Positions 44,880 through 57,622 are shown, counted from the first letter of the stretch. The stretch: DNA of 64,000 nt from Nansenia antarctica (GCA_963989245.1 OZ022347.1:4278448-4342447); one strand, 5' to 3'. The notes: a model not told the origin generated them from the sequence alone. Numbers and translations: made by a program.

Positions 44880-45606
44880 CTGCAATCAAGTACGTTTACT
44901 TGAAGGTAAATTGTCCACCACCCTTTATACCAAATCCACAGACAAGAATAGCCTGTTACATGCTACTAGTGCACATCCGCCTCCCCTCAAGAAGGGTCTA
45001 CCATATTCTCAATTTCTTAGACTGAAACGTATCTGTAGTAATCCATCAGATTTTGAGAAAGAGAGTAATACCATGTACAATAACTTTGTCGATAGGGGTT
45101 ATCCCAGAAAGTGGCTTGACTCTGCCCTAACCAAATAACATAACCAGAATCCCAACCCAGGGGCACAGACCACTAAGAAATATTCATGTACCTGTATCAC
45201 CACCTATAACCCTCTTATCAATGATGTTCGTAAGATCATAGAGAAACATTGGCATGTTCTGTCAGCTGAACCTGAAGGTGCTAAGATATTCACAGACCCT
45301 CCCCTTTTCTCACATTATAGATCTCGAAGCATCAGGGACTATATGGTGAAAGCAGACGGTTACATACCACCACAGCACCACACAGGGCGTCTTGATGGAG
45401 TGACCGGCTTCTATCCTTGTCGTCACTGTGTAGCTTGTTCTCACTCTAAGAAAACCAACACGTTTAAGAGTGCAGTCAATAACAAACAATACACTATCAA
45501 ACAATTTGTCAACTGCAGCTCTCCAAATGTCATCTACATGATCTTGTGTATGACAAATGTCATCTACCGGTACATGATCTTGTGTAAATGTAATCTCCAA
45601 TATGTA
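44880..45606 (+). pseudogene. Penelope-like element, left copy, cut before the endonuclease
   Basis: The plus strand encodes the end of a Penelope-type reverse transcriptase (LEGKLSTTLYTKSTDKNSLL, LPYSQFLRLKRICSN, YNNFVDRGYPRKW), then a linker and the start of a GIY-YIG endonuclease (VIYMILCKCNLQYVG). A TAA at about 45136 breaks the frame where the right copy has TTA. A 36-base partial duplication near 45548-45585 adds a second GACAAATGTCATCTA. The copy stops at 45606, where the palindrome spacer begins. Confidence 0.8.
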
Positions 45607-46187
45607 GGATGTTTGCAACAGACAGACATGATATTATTATGATAGGGCCACAGGCCTACACAGGTGTTGATGATCAGGGCCATCAGGATTACACAACCAA
45701 TCATGAATGAATGAAAAAACATTGACATAGAAAAATAACAAAATAATAATAATAAAGAGGCAAGTTAACTTGGACACTATATATATGTAAATACATAACT
45801 ACAAGTTGACCAAGGGGTAACATAGTAAATCTTTCATAGTTCATACAAACAACAAATATAGCACATTTAGTAGGTAACATAGCAGACAAGATAATGGGAG
45901 ACGGTGGAGTCCTATCAGAAACACTGGAGGGAGAGGTCCTCATTCATGCCTCCTGGGTTAACAGACTGGAAATAGAAAATCCATCTGCATTCAGTTTGGA
46001 GGAGTCTGGTGTCAAGATCTCCACCTCTACGTGATTTGTTTACTTGTTGGATGACCATGTATGTCAAGTCTGCTGTCGAGTGACTGGCTTCCATGAAATG
46101 TCTGGCAACTGGAGATTTAATGTCCTTGCGTCTAATGGCACTCATATGCTCTAATATACGTGTGCGGACTGGTCTAGATGTTTTTCA
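45607..46187. other. Palindrome spacer, 581 bp, single copy
   Basis: The only part of 26.6-64 kb without a mirror partner. On the minus strand it carries the second half of the Penelope-like endonuclease (46187-45915) and the element's 3' untranslated sequence. It joins the left arm at GTA/GGATGTTTGC near 45607. Confidence 0.85.
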
Positions 46188-46798
46188 TACATATTGGAGA
46201 TTACATTTACACAAGATCATGTAGATGACATTTGGAGAGCTGCAGTTGACAAATTGTTTGATAGTGTATTGTTTGTTATTGACTGCACTCTTAAACGTGT
46301 TGGTTTTCTTAGAGTGAGAACAAGCTACACAGTGACGACAAGGATAGAAGCCGGTCACTCCATCAAGACGTCCTGTGTGGTGCTGTGGTGGTATGTAACA
46401 GTCTGCTTTCACCATATAGTCCCTGATGCTTCGAGATCTATAATGTGAGAACATCATTGATAAGAGGGTTATAGGTGGTGATACAGGTACATGAATATTT
46501 CTTAGTGGTCTGTGCCCCTGGGTTGGGATTCTGGTTATGTAATTTGGTTAGGGCAGAGTCAAGGCACTTTCTGGGATAACCCCTATCGACAAAGTTATTG
46601 TACATGGTATTACTCTCTTTCTCAAAATCTGATGGATTACTACAGATACGTTTCAGTCTAAGAAATTGAGAATATGGTAGACCCTTCTTGAGGGGAGGCG
46701 GATGTGCATTAGTAGCATGTAACAGGCTATTCTTGTCTGTGGATTTGGTATAAAGGGTGGTGGACAATTTACCTTCAAGTAAACGTACTTGATTGCAG
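45915..46798 (-). pseudogene. Penelope-like element with GIY-YIG endonuclease, right copy
   Basis: The minus strand reads the same reverse transcriptase end as the left copy, followed by the full GIY-YIG-type domain: VIYMILCKCNLQYV, then RPVRTRILEHMSAIRRKD, RHFMEASHS and LLQTECRWIFYFQ, with candidate catalytic Arg and Glu present. A TGA replaces the Gly codon of the YVG motif (about 46185). An 80-base deletion relative to the left copy (near 46452) shifts the linker. C-terminal GIY-YIG is diagnostic of Penelope-like elements. Not functional as it stands. Confidence 0.8.
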
Positions 46799-47152
46799 GG
46801 TAAATATCTGAAAATGCTCATGGGATATCACCAGGCACCCTCCTGTATTTTGAAGAGGTACCCCCAAGCAACAAGAAACAGCAACTTTACCCGACAAAAC
46901 AAGGTTCAACCCCATGGCTCCTGGACTAATTCGATCTGTTTCTGATAATCATTCATTCTTTTGGGCCTCAATGTATGCCAAAATGTTTATCCATAGACTC
47001 AAGAATCAAGGTTAATTTAAATGTAATTTTAATGTTGGCAGAAAAACACAAGCAAGATTAAACAAGGTAAAACTCTATAAAATACTATTTCAACCATTAA
47101 CATATTCGATAGGTATAATGCATTCTCTCTTAAACGCTTGCATGCACATAGG

Positions 47153-47261
<109 letters not shown>

Positions 47262-47354
47262 TTAAAAGCACTGCCCACTAGCTCTCCTCATATTCATTTC
47301 ACTATTGGCCTATGAGAACAACTCAGAGTAAAATTCATTTTCACCTAAACATGA

Positions 47355-48320
47355 AAATAGGCTGAAACATCCCTTTAAAGACCATAATATCTGTGAGCAC
47401 TAAACATTCTGATACTCCAAAACTTCGAAAGAAGTCTAAATATGCACAGCCTGGGAACATAGCCCAAAACTATATTGGTCTGCACTACAGTGACAAGGCT
47501 CTAATTTTTACAGATGGGTGAAAAGACCCAGAGACAGGCCGAACAGGAGCTGCAGTATATCTCCCTCAGTATAAGACAGGAATTTAAAAAAGAACCACCG
47601 ATCATTTATCAGTATACACAGTGGAGCTGCTAGCAATTTTGACAGCATTGGAACGGTTGGTAGATAAACAGGGTAAATAATGCATTAATTGCTTCAGACA
47701 GCCGGGCAGCATTGTATAGCATTGTCTAGTATTAGATCTTTGAAATCTTGCAGACAGGATATTATTTTCAGGATTCATCAGTTAATGTATGGAATATATA
47801 GCACAGATATGTTGGCTCTGTTTGGGTTCCTGCTCATGTCGGGGTATACGGAAATGAAGATGCAGATATATTAGCTAAGCAGTCACTTAAATCAGAATCA
47901 ATAGAAATGGATATTCCACTTAGCAAAGCTGAGGTAAAATCAATCATTCAAACACACATGCAGGAATTATGGCAAGAAGACTGGAACAGAAATGAAACAG
48001 GAAGACATTTGTATAGCATTCAGAAGAAAGTTGGAATAGGAAGTAGGATGGGCAGGAACCGGAAAGAAGAGACAGTCATTTCCTGTCTCAGGATAGGTCA
48101 CACTGGATTGAATGACACACTTCATAGAAAAGGAAAACACCCAACTGGCATTTGTGCCACTGTAATAACCAGGAATCTGCTCAGCATGTGTTGCTGAAAT
48201 GTGAGAAATATGAGGAACAGAGAAAGCTACTTAAATCAGCAATTCAGAAAGTTTCATTGTAGGGAGTTTACTTGGAAACACATTTAAAGTATACAACCAG
48301 ATAATAAAGTATTTGAAAGA
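47355..48320 (+). pseudogene. LINE fragment with RNase H and CCHC region, right
   Basis: Mirror of 43370-44340. The 96-residue C-terminal frame (47907-48197) is identical in sequence to the left copy. Confidence 0.65.
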
Positions 48321-48560
48321 AACTGGATTAATAGATCAAATGTAACACCACCCCTCCCCAATTTTGCTTATTATTTCCATTTTCTATAATTCTTTCCCCT
48401 GTCAATCTGACGTTCCACACAGTCCGGTAGGTGGCGGTAATGCGCCTTAAGTTAGTTGCCAACCGCCAATCCCCCCCAAAAAAATGAAGAAGAAGACGCG
48501 GAAACAGGAAGTTCACATGTGTTGACCACCAGATCGCTTTTAGACTGTTATGATATCAGA

Positions 48561-48753
48561 ATGGCAGAGATACAGCAGTTGAAAGGGTTTATCTCCGAGC
48601 GATTAACAGCGGCAGCTTGTGAGATATTCGGGGCAGTGGAAAGAACGATGTCAGAGTACCAAGGAGAAGTCTCCCGTTGCAAGGAGGAGAACCACCGTCT
48701 ACGGACGTTGCTAAGCATCCGTTTTCAACCGGAGATAAAGCTTCATAGAACAG
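48561..48753 (+). CDS. Zinc-finger gene, exon 1, right
   Basis: 193 bases with the same ATG, length and AG/GTTCGT donor as the left copy; begins MAEIQQLKGFISERLTAAAC. Residue differences from the left are Val to Gly, Phe to Cys, Met to Val, Arg to Thr and Met to Ile. It reads rightward into exons at 55205 and 57623; the finger exon would be beyond 64000. Confidence 0.72.
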
Positions 48754-49317
48754 GTTCGTTTTTATTACAGTACTACACTCAAGGCTGCAACTAGCTGCTA
48801 CTCCGTTTTAATGTGAAGACCAAGTTATCTTGATGACTGAGGCATATGGGATGCTAGCCGGGCTGAGCGCCAAAATGCGTTTTGAACATGGAATCACCAT
48901 GGATATGCTAGCTAGCTAGCTCTCAATGTCAAGCTATGGAGAGTGCTAAGTAGCTAGCGAACTACGTTTTACTTTACAACTGTAAGGAGGCGTTTCAATA
49001 GCTATTATTATATCATGTGAGAAACCTTGTATTATTATATAAAGTGAGCAACCTTGTAATGTAGCTGTAGCTAGACACGCTGACTTTAATGTAGCTGTAG
49101 CTAGGTCGTAGATGGTAAGGCCCAATCCCAACACACCCCTTGCCCCTACAGTTTTGCCCTACCCCTCCATTTTGCACATTCACAAGTAGGGGTAGAGTGT
49201 CCCGATTAGGGTTGGGTATCGTTTGGGTTTTATCCGGTACCGGTTACTAACCGATACTTTAAAAACGGTACCGGTAACAAAACGGTACTTAATTCGGTAC
49301 TTTTGATTTTTAAAAAT

Positions 49318-49320
<3 letters not shown>

Positions 49321-49365
<45 letters not shown>
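49321..49365. repeat. (TA)n microsatellite, right
   Basis: About 22 TA units, mirror of 42342-42381. Confidence 0.95.
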
Positions 49366-49368
<3 letters not shown>

Positions 49369-49421
49369 ACACGGTCGACAACATTAAACAGCTTTTCACT
49401 TTTTTATTGCTGAGGCACAAT

Positions 49422-52034
49422 AACCACAGTTACTCCTACAACCACAGTTACACCTACAACCACAGTTACACCTACAACCACAGTTACTCCTACAACCACA
49501 GTTACACCTACAACCACAGTTACACCTACAACCACAGTTACACCTACAACCACAGTTACACCTACAACCACAGTTACACCTACAACCACAGTTACACCTA
49601 CAACCACAGTTACACATACAACCACAGTTACACCTACAACCACAGTTACACCTACAACCACAGTTACACCTACAACCACAGTTACACCTACAACCACAGT
49701 TACACATACAACCACAGTTACACCTACAACCACAGTTACACCTACAACCACAGTTACACCCACAACCACAGTTACACCTACAACCACAGTTACACCTACA
49801 ACCACATTTACACCTACAACCACAGTTACTCCTACAACCACAGTTACAACTACAACCACAGTTACACCTACAACCACAGTTACTCCTACAACCACAGTTA
49901 CACCTACAACCACAGTTACAACTACAACCACAGTTACAACTACAACCACAGTTACTCCTACAACCACAGTTACACCTACAACCACAGTTACAACTACAAC
50001 CACAGTTACACCTACAACCACAGTTACACCTACAACCACAGTTACACCTACAACCACAGTTACACCTACAACCACAGTTACACCTACAACCACAGTTACA
50101 CCTACAACCACAGTTACACCTACAACCACAGTTACACCTACAACCACATTTACAACTACAACCACAGTTACACCTACAACCACAGTTACACCTACAACCA
50201 CAGTTACACCTACAACCACAGTTACACCTACAACCACAGTTACACCTACAACCACAGTTACACCTACAACCACAGTTACACCTACAACCACAGTTACACC
50301 TACAACCACAGTTACACCTACAACCACAGTTACACCTACAACCACAGTTACAACTACAACCACATTTACACCTACAACCACAGTTACACCTACAACCACA
50401 GTTACACCTACAACCACAGTTACACCTACAACCACAGTTACACCTACAACCACAGTTACACCTACAACCACAGTTACACCTACAACCACAGTTACACCTA
50501 CAACCACAGTTACACCTACAACCACAGTTACACCTACAACCACAGTTACAACTACAACCACAGTTACACCTACAACCACAGTTACTCCTACAACCACATT
50601 TACAACTACAACCACAGTTACACCTACAACCACATTTACACCTACAACCACATTTACAACTACAACCACAGTTACACCTACAACCACAGTTACACCTACA
50701 ACCACAGTTACTCCTACAACCACAGTTACACCTACAACCACATTTACAACTACAACCACAGTTACACCTACAACCACAGTTACACCTACAACCACAGTTA
50801 CACCTACAACCACAGTTACACCTACAACCACATTTACAACTACAACCACAGTTACACCTACAACCACAGTTACACCTACAACCACAGTTACACCTACAAC
50901 CACAGTTACACCTACAACCACAGTTACAACTACAACCACTGTTACACCTACAACCACAGTTACACCTACAACCACAGTTACAACTACAACCACATTTACA
51001 CCTACAACCACAGTTACACCTACAACCACAGTTACACCTACAACCACTGTTACACCTACAACCACAGTTACACCTACAACCACAGTTACACCTACAACCA
51101 CAGTTACTCCTACAACCACAGTTACACCTACAACCACAGTTACACCTACAACCACAGTTACACCTACAACCACTGTTACACCTACAACCACAGTTACACC
51201 TACAACCACAGTTACACCTACAACCACAGTTACACCTACAACCACAGTTACACCTACAACCACAGTTACACCTACAACCACAGTTACACCTACAACCACA
51301 GTTACACCTACAACCACAGTTACACCTACAACCACAGTTACACCTACAACCACAGTTACACCTACAACCACAGTTACACCTACAACCACAGTTACACCTA
51401 CAACCACAGTTACACCTACAACCACAGTTACAACTACAACCACAGTTACACCTACAACCACAGTTACAACTACAACCACAGTTACACCTACAACCACAGT
51501 TACACCTACAACCACAGTTACAACTACAACCACAGTTACACCTACAACCACAGTTACAACTACAACCACAGTTACACCTACAACCACAGTTACACCTACA
51601 ACCACAGTTACAACTACAACCACAGTTACACCTACAACCACAGTTACTCCTACAACCACAGTTACAACTACAACCACAGTTACAACTACAACCACAGTTA
51701 CTCCTACAACCACAGTTACACCTACAACCACAGTTACAACTACAACCACAGTTACACCTACAACCACAGTTACACCTACAACCACAGTTACACCTACAAC
51801 CACAGTTACAACTACAACCACATTTACGCCTACAACCACAGTTACACCTACAACCACAGTTACGCCTACAACCACAGTTACACCTACAACCACAGTTACA
51901 CCTACAACCACATTTACACCTACAACCACAGTTACACCTACAACCACAGTTACACCTACAACCACAGTTACACCTACAACCACAGTTACACCTACAACCA
52001 CAGTTACACCTACAACCACAGTTACACCTACAAC
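49422..52034 (-). repeat. 18-bp minisatellite, right block 1 (about 145 units)
   Basis: About 2.6 kb of nearly uninterrupted 18-bp units, minus-strand GTAACTGTGGTTGTAGGT, with GTT, GGA and GTAAATGTGG variants. Frames of 871-944 codons span it (Val-Val-Val-Gly-Val-Thr; Cys-rich GCRCNC; on the other strand NHSYTY), purely because the unit has no stop in most frames. Not called as genes. Confidence 0.97.
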
Positions 52035-52503
52035 TAGGGATGCTCCGATTTATCGGCCACCGATTTAAATCGGCCGATTTCACTCCAAATGACTCGATCG
52101 GTGATCGGCAAAAATGGCCGATCGCAAAAACCGTTTTTTTTTTTTTTTTTTTTTTTTTTTTCCTGGGGAAGACAGATAACTGAACAGAAAACATAGGAGG
52201 ACGTAACAGTATGTAAACCATGAAGGCCACGTTTATGATGTCTTTTATACAGCCATATCACTGACTTGGGCTTCAGGCCCTAACTGGGTGATAGGCCAGA
52301 CTTTAACTATGCCATAAAAATGGGTCTGCGTTTGCTTGGTGCCTAATGGATCAAAACTTTTGTCTAAAAAGCAAAAAATATGTAGGCTATCCAGTCAGTA
52401 GGCCTACAGTTATGTATTTAAAAAAAAATCGGTATCGGTTGATCTTGAGTAAAAAAATCGGTGATCGGTATCGGCCCCAAAAATCCAGATCGGAGCATCC
52501 CTA
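52035..52503. mobile_element. hAT-like MITE nested in the minisatellite, right arm only
   Basis: 469 bp, ends TAGGGATGCTCCGAT and inverse, 8-bp duplication CCTACAAC (52027-52034 and 52504-52511). T-run near 52133-52160. No transposase; absent from the left arm. Confidence 0.88.
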
Positions 52504-53611
52504 CCTACAACCACAGTTACTCCTACAACCACAGTTACTCCTACAACCACAGTTACACCTACAACCACAGTTACACCTACAACCACAGTTACACCTACAA
52601 CCACAGTTACACCTACAACCACAGTTACACCTACAACCACAGTTACACCTACAACCACAGTTACACGTACAACCACAGTTACAACTACAACCACAGTTAC
52701 AACTACAACCACAGTTACACCTACAACCACAGTTACTCCTACAACCACAGTTACACCTACAACCACAGTTACACCTACAACCACAGTTACAACTACAACC
52801 ACAGTTACACGTACAACCACAGTTACAACTACAACCACAGTTACAACTACAACCACAGTTACTCCTACAACCACAGTTACACCTACAACCACAGTTACTC
52901 CTACAACCACAGTTACACCTACAACCACAGTTACAACTACAACCACAGTTACACCTACAACCACAGTTACAACTACAACCACAGTTACAACCACAGTTAC
53001 ACCTACAACCACAGTTACAACCACAGTTACTCCTACAACCACAGTTACAACCACAGTTACAACCACAGTTACACCTACAACCACAGTTACAACCACAGTT
53101 ACACCTACAACCACAGTTACACCTACAACCACAGTTACACCTACAACCACAGTTACAACTACAACCACAGTTACACCTACAACCACAGTTACACCTACAA
53201 CCACAGTTACAACCACAGTTACAACCACAGTTACTCCTGCAACCACAGTTACAACCACAGTTACACCTACAACCACAGTTACAACCACAGTTACACCTAC
53301 AACCACAGTTACAACCACAGTTACACCTACAACCACAGTTATACCTACAACCACAGTTACACCTACAACCACAGTTACACCTACAACCACAGTTACACCT
53401 ACAACCACAGTTACAACTACAACCACAGTTACACCTACAACCACAGTTACAACCACAGTTACTCCTACAACCACAGTTACAACCACAGTTACACCTACAA
53501 CCACAGTTACACCTACAACCACAGTTACACCTACAACCACAGTTACTCCTACAACCACAGTTACAACCACAGTTACTCCTACAACCACAGTTACACCTAC
53601 AACCACAGTTA
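52504..53611 (-). repeat. 18/12-bp minisatellite, right block 2
   Basis: Same unit, but from about 52980 outward many units are 12 bp (lacking six bases), as in left block 1 and the start of left block 2. Confidence 0.97.
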
Positions 53612-53941
53612 CATTGTTGAGCCAATAATATAAACATAGGTTAAATAATGTTACTGACTGTAGCTAAATATTTGCTGCTGCCTGTCTTGGATAGGACCCT
53701 CTTGAATGCTGTACCACATAACGACACCTGGGGTCGCTTGGGTGCGGATCAGACGGTCTGCCTGACCTCCACACACCCCTCCCCCAGTCCAGCTAACACC
53801 ATCCATCCTGGGCCTACCTACCTGCATGTTTAATCTCTCAATCCCCCGTCCCTTTCCTGGTTAAATAAAACAAAACAAGAAATCATAGAGGGCGAATGTC
53901 CACTGTCCCCCTCTTTAAATAAATAAACGGAAACATTATTA

Positions 53942-54256
53942 CTAACCTGAGGAAATGCTGTCATCATCATCCTCAATGGGAATGGCGATCTCCGCCTCCC
54001 CCTCTCCGGAGGTGCTTGCTGCTGCTGAGGTGCTTGCCGCCGAAGGGCGGGTGAACTTGTGCAAGCTGTCAAACACGGAGCACCCTTGTTCTACCCTTAA
54101 ATGTATCGCGTGCGTTGTCAGGTGTTTCATCAAGTTCGATGTGTTGCCTGCTTTACACGCGAATGATTTAAAACATTTTGAGCACTTCGCGTTGTTTTCA
54201 TCGAGTCGGGTGAAATGCAGCCACACTTTAGAACGCTTCATTGCGGTCTTCGGCAT
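53942..54256 (-). CDS. BED-type zinc-finger exon of a hAT transposase, right
   Basis: Mirror of 37698-38012, 104 codons, two residue differences. It retains the Cys-x2-Cys and His-x4-His ligands and the possible GTTAGT donor after SISSG. Confidence 0.65.
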   Translation of the reverse strand: MPKTAMKRSKVWLHFTRLDENNAKCSKCFKSFACKAGNTSNLMKHLTTHAIHLRVEQGCSVFDSLHKFTRPSAASTSAAASTSGEGEAEIAIPIEDDDDSISSG

Positions 54257-55204
54257 TCTCGGTGACCTCGTAGCTAGGCTAGCTAGCGAAATTAGATAAT
54301 ATGATTATGATTATTATGATGATAATAATAATATCAATACAATAATACAATAATACAATCACTAACTATATTACTACACTTACTATAAACTCACTCTTCT
54401 TCTTCTCAACACAACTGCTCACCTCACTACCACGACACGCACTGATTGGAAATTGGAAACAGGCGATGTCACTCACGTCACGACTCAAGTCACGACTCAA
54501 GGCACACTCCAAATCTAGTGTTATGACAAACCTCCCAGAATGCCTTGCGAATCATCGGTAAGATAGTGGCGAACTCATAACATAAGCAACCACAAAGGTC
54601 ATTATGTTCTTCTTTAATACATTTGTAAAAGTGATGATAATCATCATATTATCTTAGTTTAATGTCCTTTGTTTCAATGTATTATAGACCTCTTCTTTAT
54701 CACAAGCATAACAAAAAATCGCTAGTATGCTGATAGAATCGCGAGCGTTCATGCTTTTCTATGATACTACTGATGACGTATCAGGGACTTGAAGGGTTAT
54801 CCCATTTCATAGGGGAAGCTTTCAACCACTATCCCTTGCAACTGTTCTGAGGGGCAAGCCGAAAAGAGAGTGGCTCTCCAGAACAAGGGGTAGGGGTGAA
54901 AAAGGGAAACAGGATTTAGCCTTGGTTACGAATCCTGGGCGCATTCAAAAACATTTGATTGGTGTTAGCACGAGAGTTCACCATATTGCTTAGACCAGTC
55001 TATTTCCTTTAAAATCCATCCAGTGTAGAGTGCACCATTCAGAGAGAGGGGTAGAGAATCAGGCCGCAGCCCCGTCAATGTGGAAGACGCTTTAGCACAA
55101 CAATTCATAGTAGTGCCTAACCTCTGTTAGGTTTTTGGTAATCCGTATGTTTGTGAAATTAACTCTCCACTATATGTGCCTCTTCCTTTGTTTACTCTAC
55201 ACAG

Positions 55205-55480
55205 ATCCACCTTACAGCCCAGCTACCATGTCTGAACACAAGTCTACAGAGTCCCTGGGTTCTGGCTGTGGTTCTCCAGCCCAGACAAGCACAGAGCAGG
55301 GTCCAGAGATGGTGGCAGTAAAGCTGGAGGACTGCAGTCAAACACTGGAACTCAATGTGGTAGTGAAAGAGGGGGAGGAGGAAGTGATGGTGACAGAAGA
55401 GGAAGGAGGTGAAGAAGTGGTGGAGAAAGACATGATGGTGAAAGAGGAGGAAAGAGTAGAGGATGTGGAGGAGATGGATG
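55205..55480 (+). CDS. Zinc-finger gene, exon 2, right
   Basis: 276 bases, acceptor CTCTACACAG, donor GGTAAGTT, phase 1 both ends; mirror of 36215-36490. It reads DPPYSPATMSEHKSTESLGS then PEMVAVKLEDCSQTLELNVV and an acidic tail, with Gln in place of one Arg. Confidence 0.75.
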
Positions 55481-55660
55481 GTAAGTTAATGTTATGAAGT
55501 TGTCTAATGTTAGGATGAGTGGAAAGTGATATTTAGATAGTTCTCTCCATTTCCCTCCTTTCCTTTACATTTCATATGGTCTGGTTTTTATTGAGAAATA
55601 TTGGTGTGAATCACTGTTGATAAATGTGTGTGAACGAGTGCGCACATTTTGGTTCTGTTA

Positions 55661-56952
55661 AGGCGGCTACACACTAGACGATTTTAACCCTGATTTAACC
55701 CCGATTTACCAGTTTTTGCGGTCGGCGACAAAATCCACCCGTCGTTGCAAACCCGGGGACGCGCCGTCTCCGACGCTAGTTTAGTGTGACAGGCTCAGAG
55801 ACGCAATCGGAGGGGCCGTCGCAGGGCTCCAGATCTTTTCAAACATGTTTCATTTTATCGGCCGACGGAATCTACATTCTGCTAGTCTATTTATTTACAA
55901 AAGGCACTTCTCAACTCCATCTCCAGATGTCCATGTGTCTACCAAGGAACAGTCGGACTGTTTTCACTGAGGGACAGGAAACTCCGGTCCGACCGAAAAC
56001 TAGTCCGTGGAAAAACAAATTCTAGTGGGTTGAGTTCAATCCATTTTAAATAGCGGTTTTCCAGAATAAATACGAAACAAACAAACAAACAAAACAAAAC
56101 ATAGTCAGCCTGGACTTTGAAATCCCTCCTGTAATTCAAGGCGTTGAATCTGCACTACTATATTTGTTGTTTACAATTACTTTGCACTATTTGTTAGCGT
56201 TGTTTTTTTTCATGCAGTTGCACTGCTTTTGAAGATACTTTTTGAAATGTTGACCTTGATTTATGCCAGTTTTGTTGCTGTGCCATTTTGTATTCAGGTA
56301 TGTTTTGAGTTTTAAAAGAATCATCTGTACAATAAAATGTCAATGCGAAAAAAGCCTTTGCACTTTATTGAAAAAAGTAAGTATAAATTGTCATCACACA
56401 TTCTTTGATTGTTCAGATTCCACATTGTGAGACATTAGGCTATTTATTTACACATGGTTGCCTTCCAATAGGCCTAAAACTAAACAGTTGATTTGTAGTT
56501 GTAATATATACTACCACTGCCGGGGTCCTTCTGAACCTGCTGGCAGCGCGACGGCCACCTCTGCCGTGGTCCTTCTGAACCTGCTGGCAGCGCGACGGCC
56601 ACCTCTGCCGTGGTCCTTCTGAACCAGGAAGCAGGAAGACGCGGAGGTAAACAGTCCTGCTCGAATGCTATGCTATTGTTATGCTATGTTGAATGGTGTA
56701 CTAGTTTTCACTGAATAAATCGCGATTTCTTTCAAAGAAGGTAGCAGGTGTGTTTATGTCCATGTCAAGGAATCGTCCTGACCAAGTGAAGAATCTTGTA
56801 GTCTGTGAGCCCCCATCATTAACACATCTTGTAGTCTGCGCTGTGCTGCGACGTCTGCGCGCCGCTGCGACACGGACACCAGCACGACGGTCGTTTAGTG
56901 TGAGAGGCTCAGCGATGTTACAACTTTAAAATCGTCTAGTGTGTAGCCGCCT
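55661..56952. mobile_element. PIF/Harbinger-like element, right copy
   Basis: Ends AGGCGGCTACACACTAGACG and inverse, flanked by TTA on both sides (55658-55660, 56953-56955). Mirror of 34747-36034. Confidence 0.8.
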
Positions 56953-57034
56953 TTACCGGACCAACCAACCAAAAACCACAAACCTGAACAAACTATCATA
57001 TAGACCACCGCCAGGTCACGCCACTCAAGGGAGC

Positions 57035-57400
57035 TCAGATGGAGCTGGCCAGGCAGTGATAGTGTTAGGGTCAGAATGACCCATACAGTGATGGGGTCAG
57101 GGTTAGATGGAGCTGGCCCAGGCAGTTATAGGGTTAGGATCAGACTGAACCAGGCAGTGATAGCGTTAGGGTCAGACTGACCCAGGCAGTAATAGGGTTA
57201 GGGTCAGATGGAGCTGACCCAGGCAGTAATAGGGTTAGGGTCAGATGGAGCTGACACAGGCAGTGATAGCGTTAGGGTCAGACTGACCCAGGCAGTAATA
57301 GGGTTAGGGTCAGACTGACCCAGGCAGTGATAGGGTTAGGGTCAGACTGACCCAGGCAGTGATAGGGTTAGGGTCAGATGGAGCTGGCCCAGGCACTGAT
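57035..57400. repeat. Minisatellite with ATAGGGTTAGGGTCAG units (right)
   Basis: Mirror of 34366-34672, with about one to two more units than the left. Confidence 0.85.
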
Positions 57401-57622
57401 CGTAAGGTGCATGTACCCGTTTGGTAAGCTAACCCCATACTTTTATTTTTCATTCTTCTTATAAAACCAGACCACCTTTTCTGTTCTTCTGTTCAGTCAA
57501 TGTGGAAGACGCTTTACTACAGCATCTCATAGTAGTGCATATCTTCTGTTAGGTTTCTGGTCATTTGTATGTTTGTGAAATTAACTCTCCACTATGTGCC
57601 TCTTCCTTTGTTTACTACACAG

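Larger units (their letters stand above)
26638..45606 (+). repeat. Left arm of giant palindrome
   Basis: Reverse complement of 46188-64000, about 97-99% identical in the parts compared. Near the centre, mirror positions sum to about 91,694; outward of about 30 kb they sum to about 90,628 because of a left-only insertion (28946-30068). Paired landmarks include the zinc-finger first exon (42941-43133 with 48561-48753), exon 2 (36215-36490 with 55205-55480), the hAT at 32685-33838 with 57922-59062, and the LINE. The arm is at least this long; the right arm leaves the window before a boundary is reached. Confidence 0.97.
49207..54499 (-). mobile_element. Large hAT-like element, right copy, outer end deleted
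   Basis: The inner end TAGGGTTGGGTATCG at 49207 follows GTCCCGAT, the counterpart of the left copy's duplication. The outer terminal repeat is missing: a roughly 260-base deletion joins CACTCCAAATCTAGTG-side sequence directly to the element body near 54499, with a local CACGACTCAAG duplication. The BED exon (53942-54256) and a longer minisatellite are retained. Confidence 0.8.

Noticed and set aside
49396..52230. 944-, 876- and 871-codon open frames, including Cys-rich GCRCNC repeats
   Set aside because: They overlap on both strands in several frames and follow only from an 18-bp stop-free tandem unit. No start context, splice sites or non-repeat domain support a protein.
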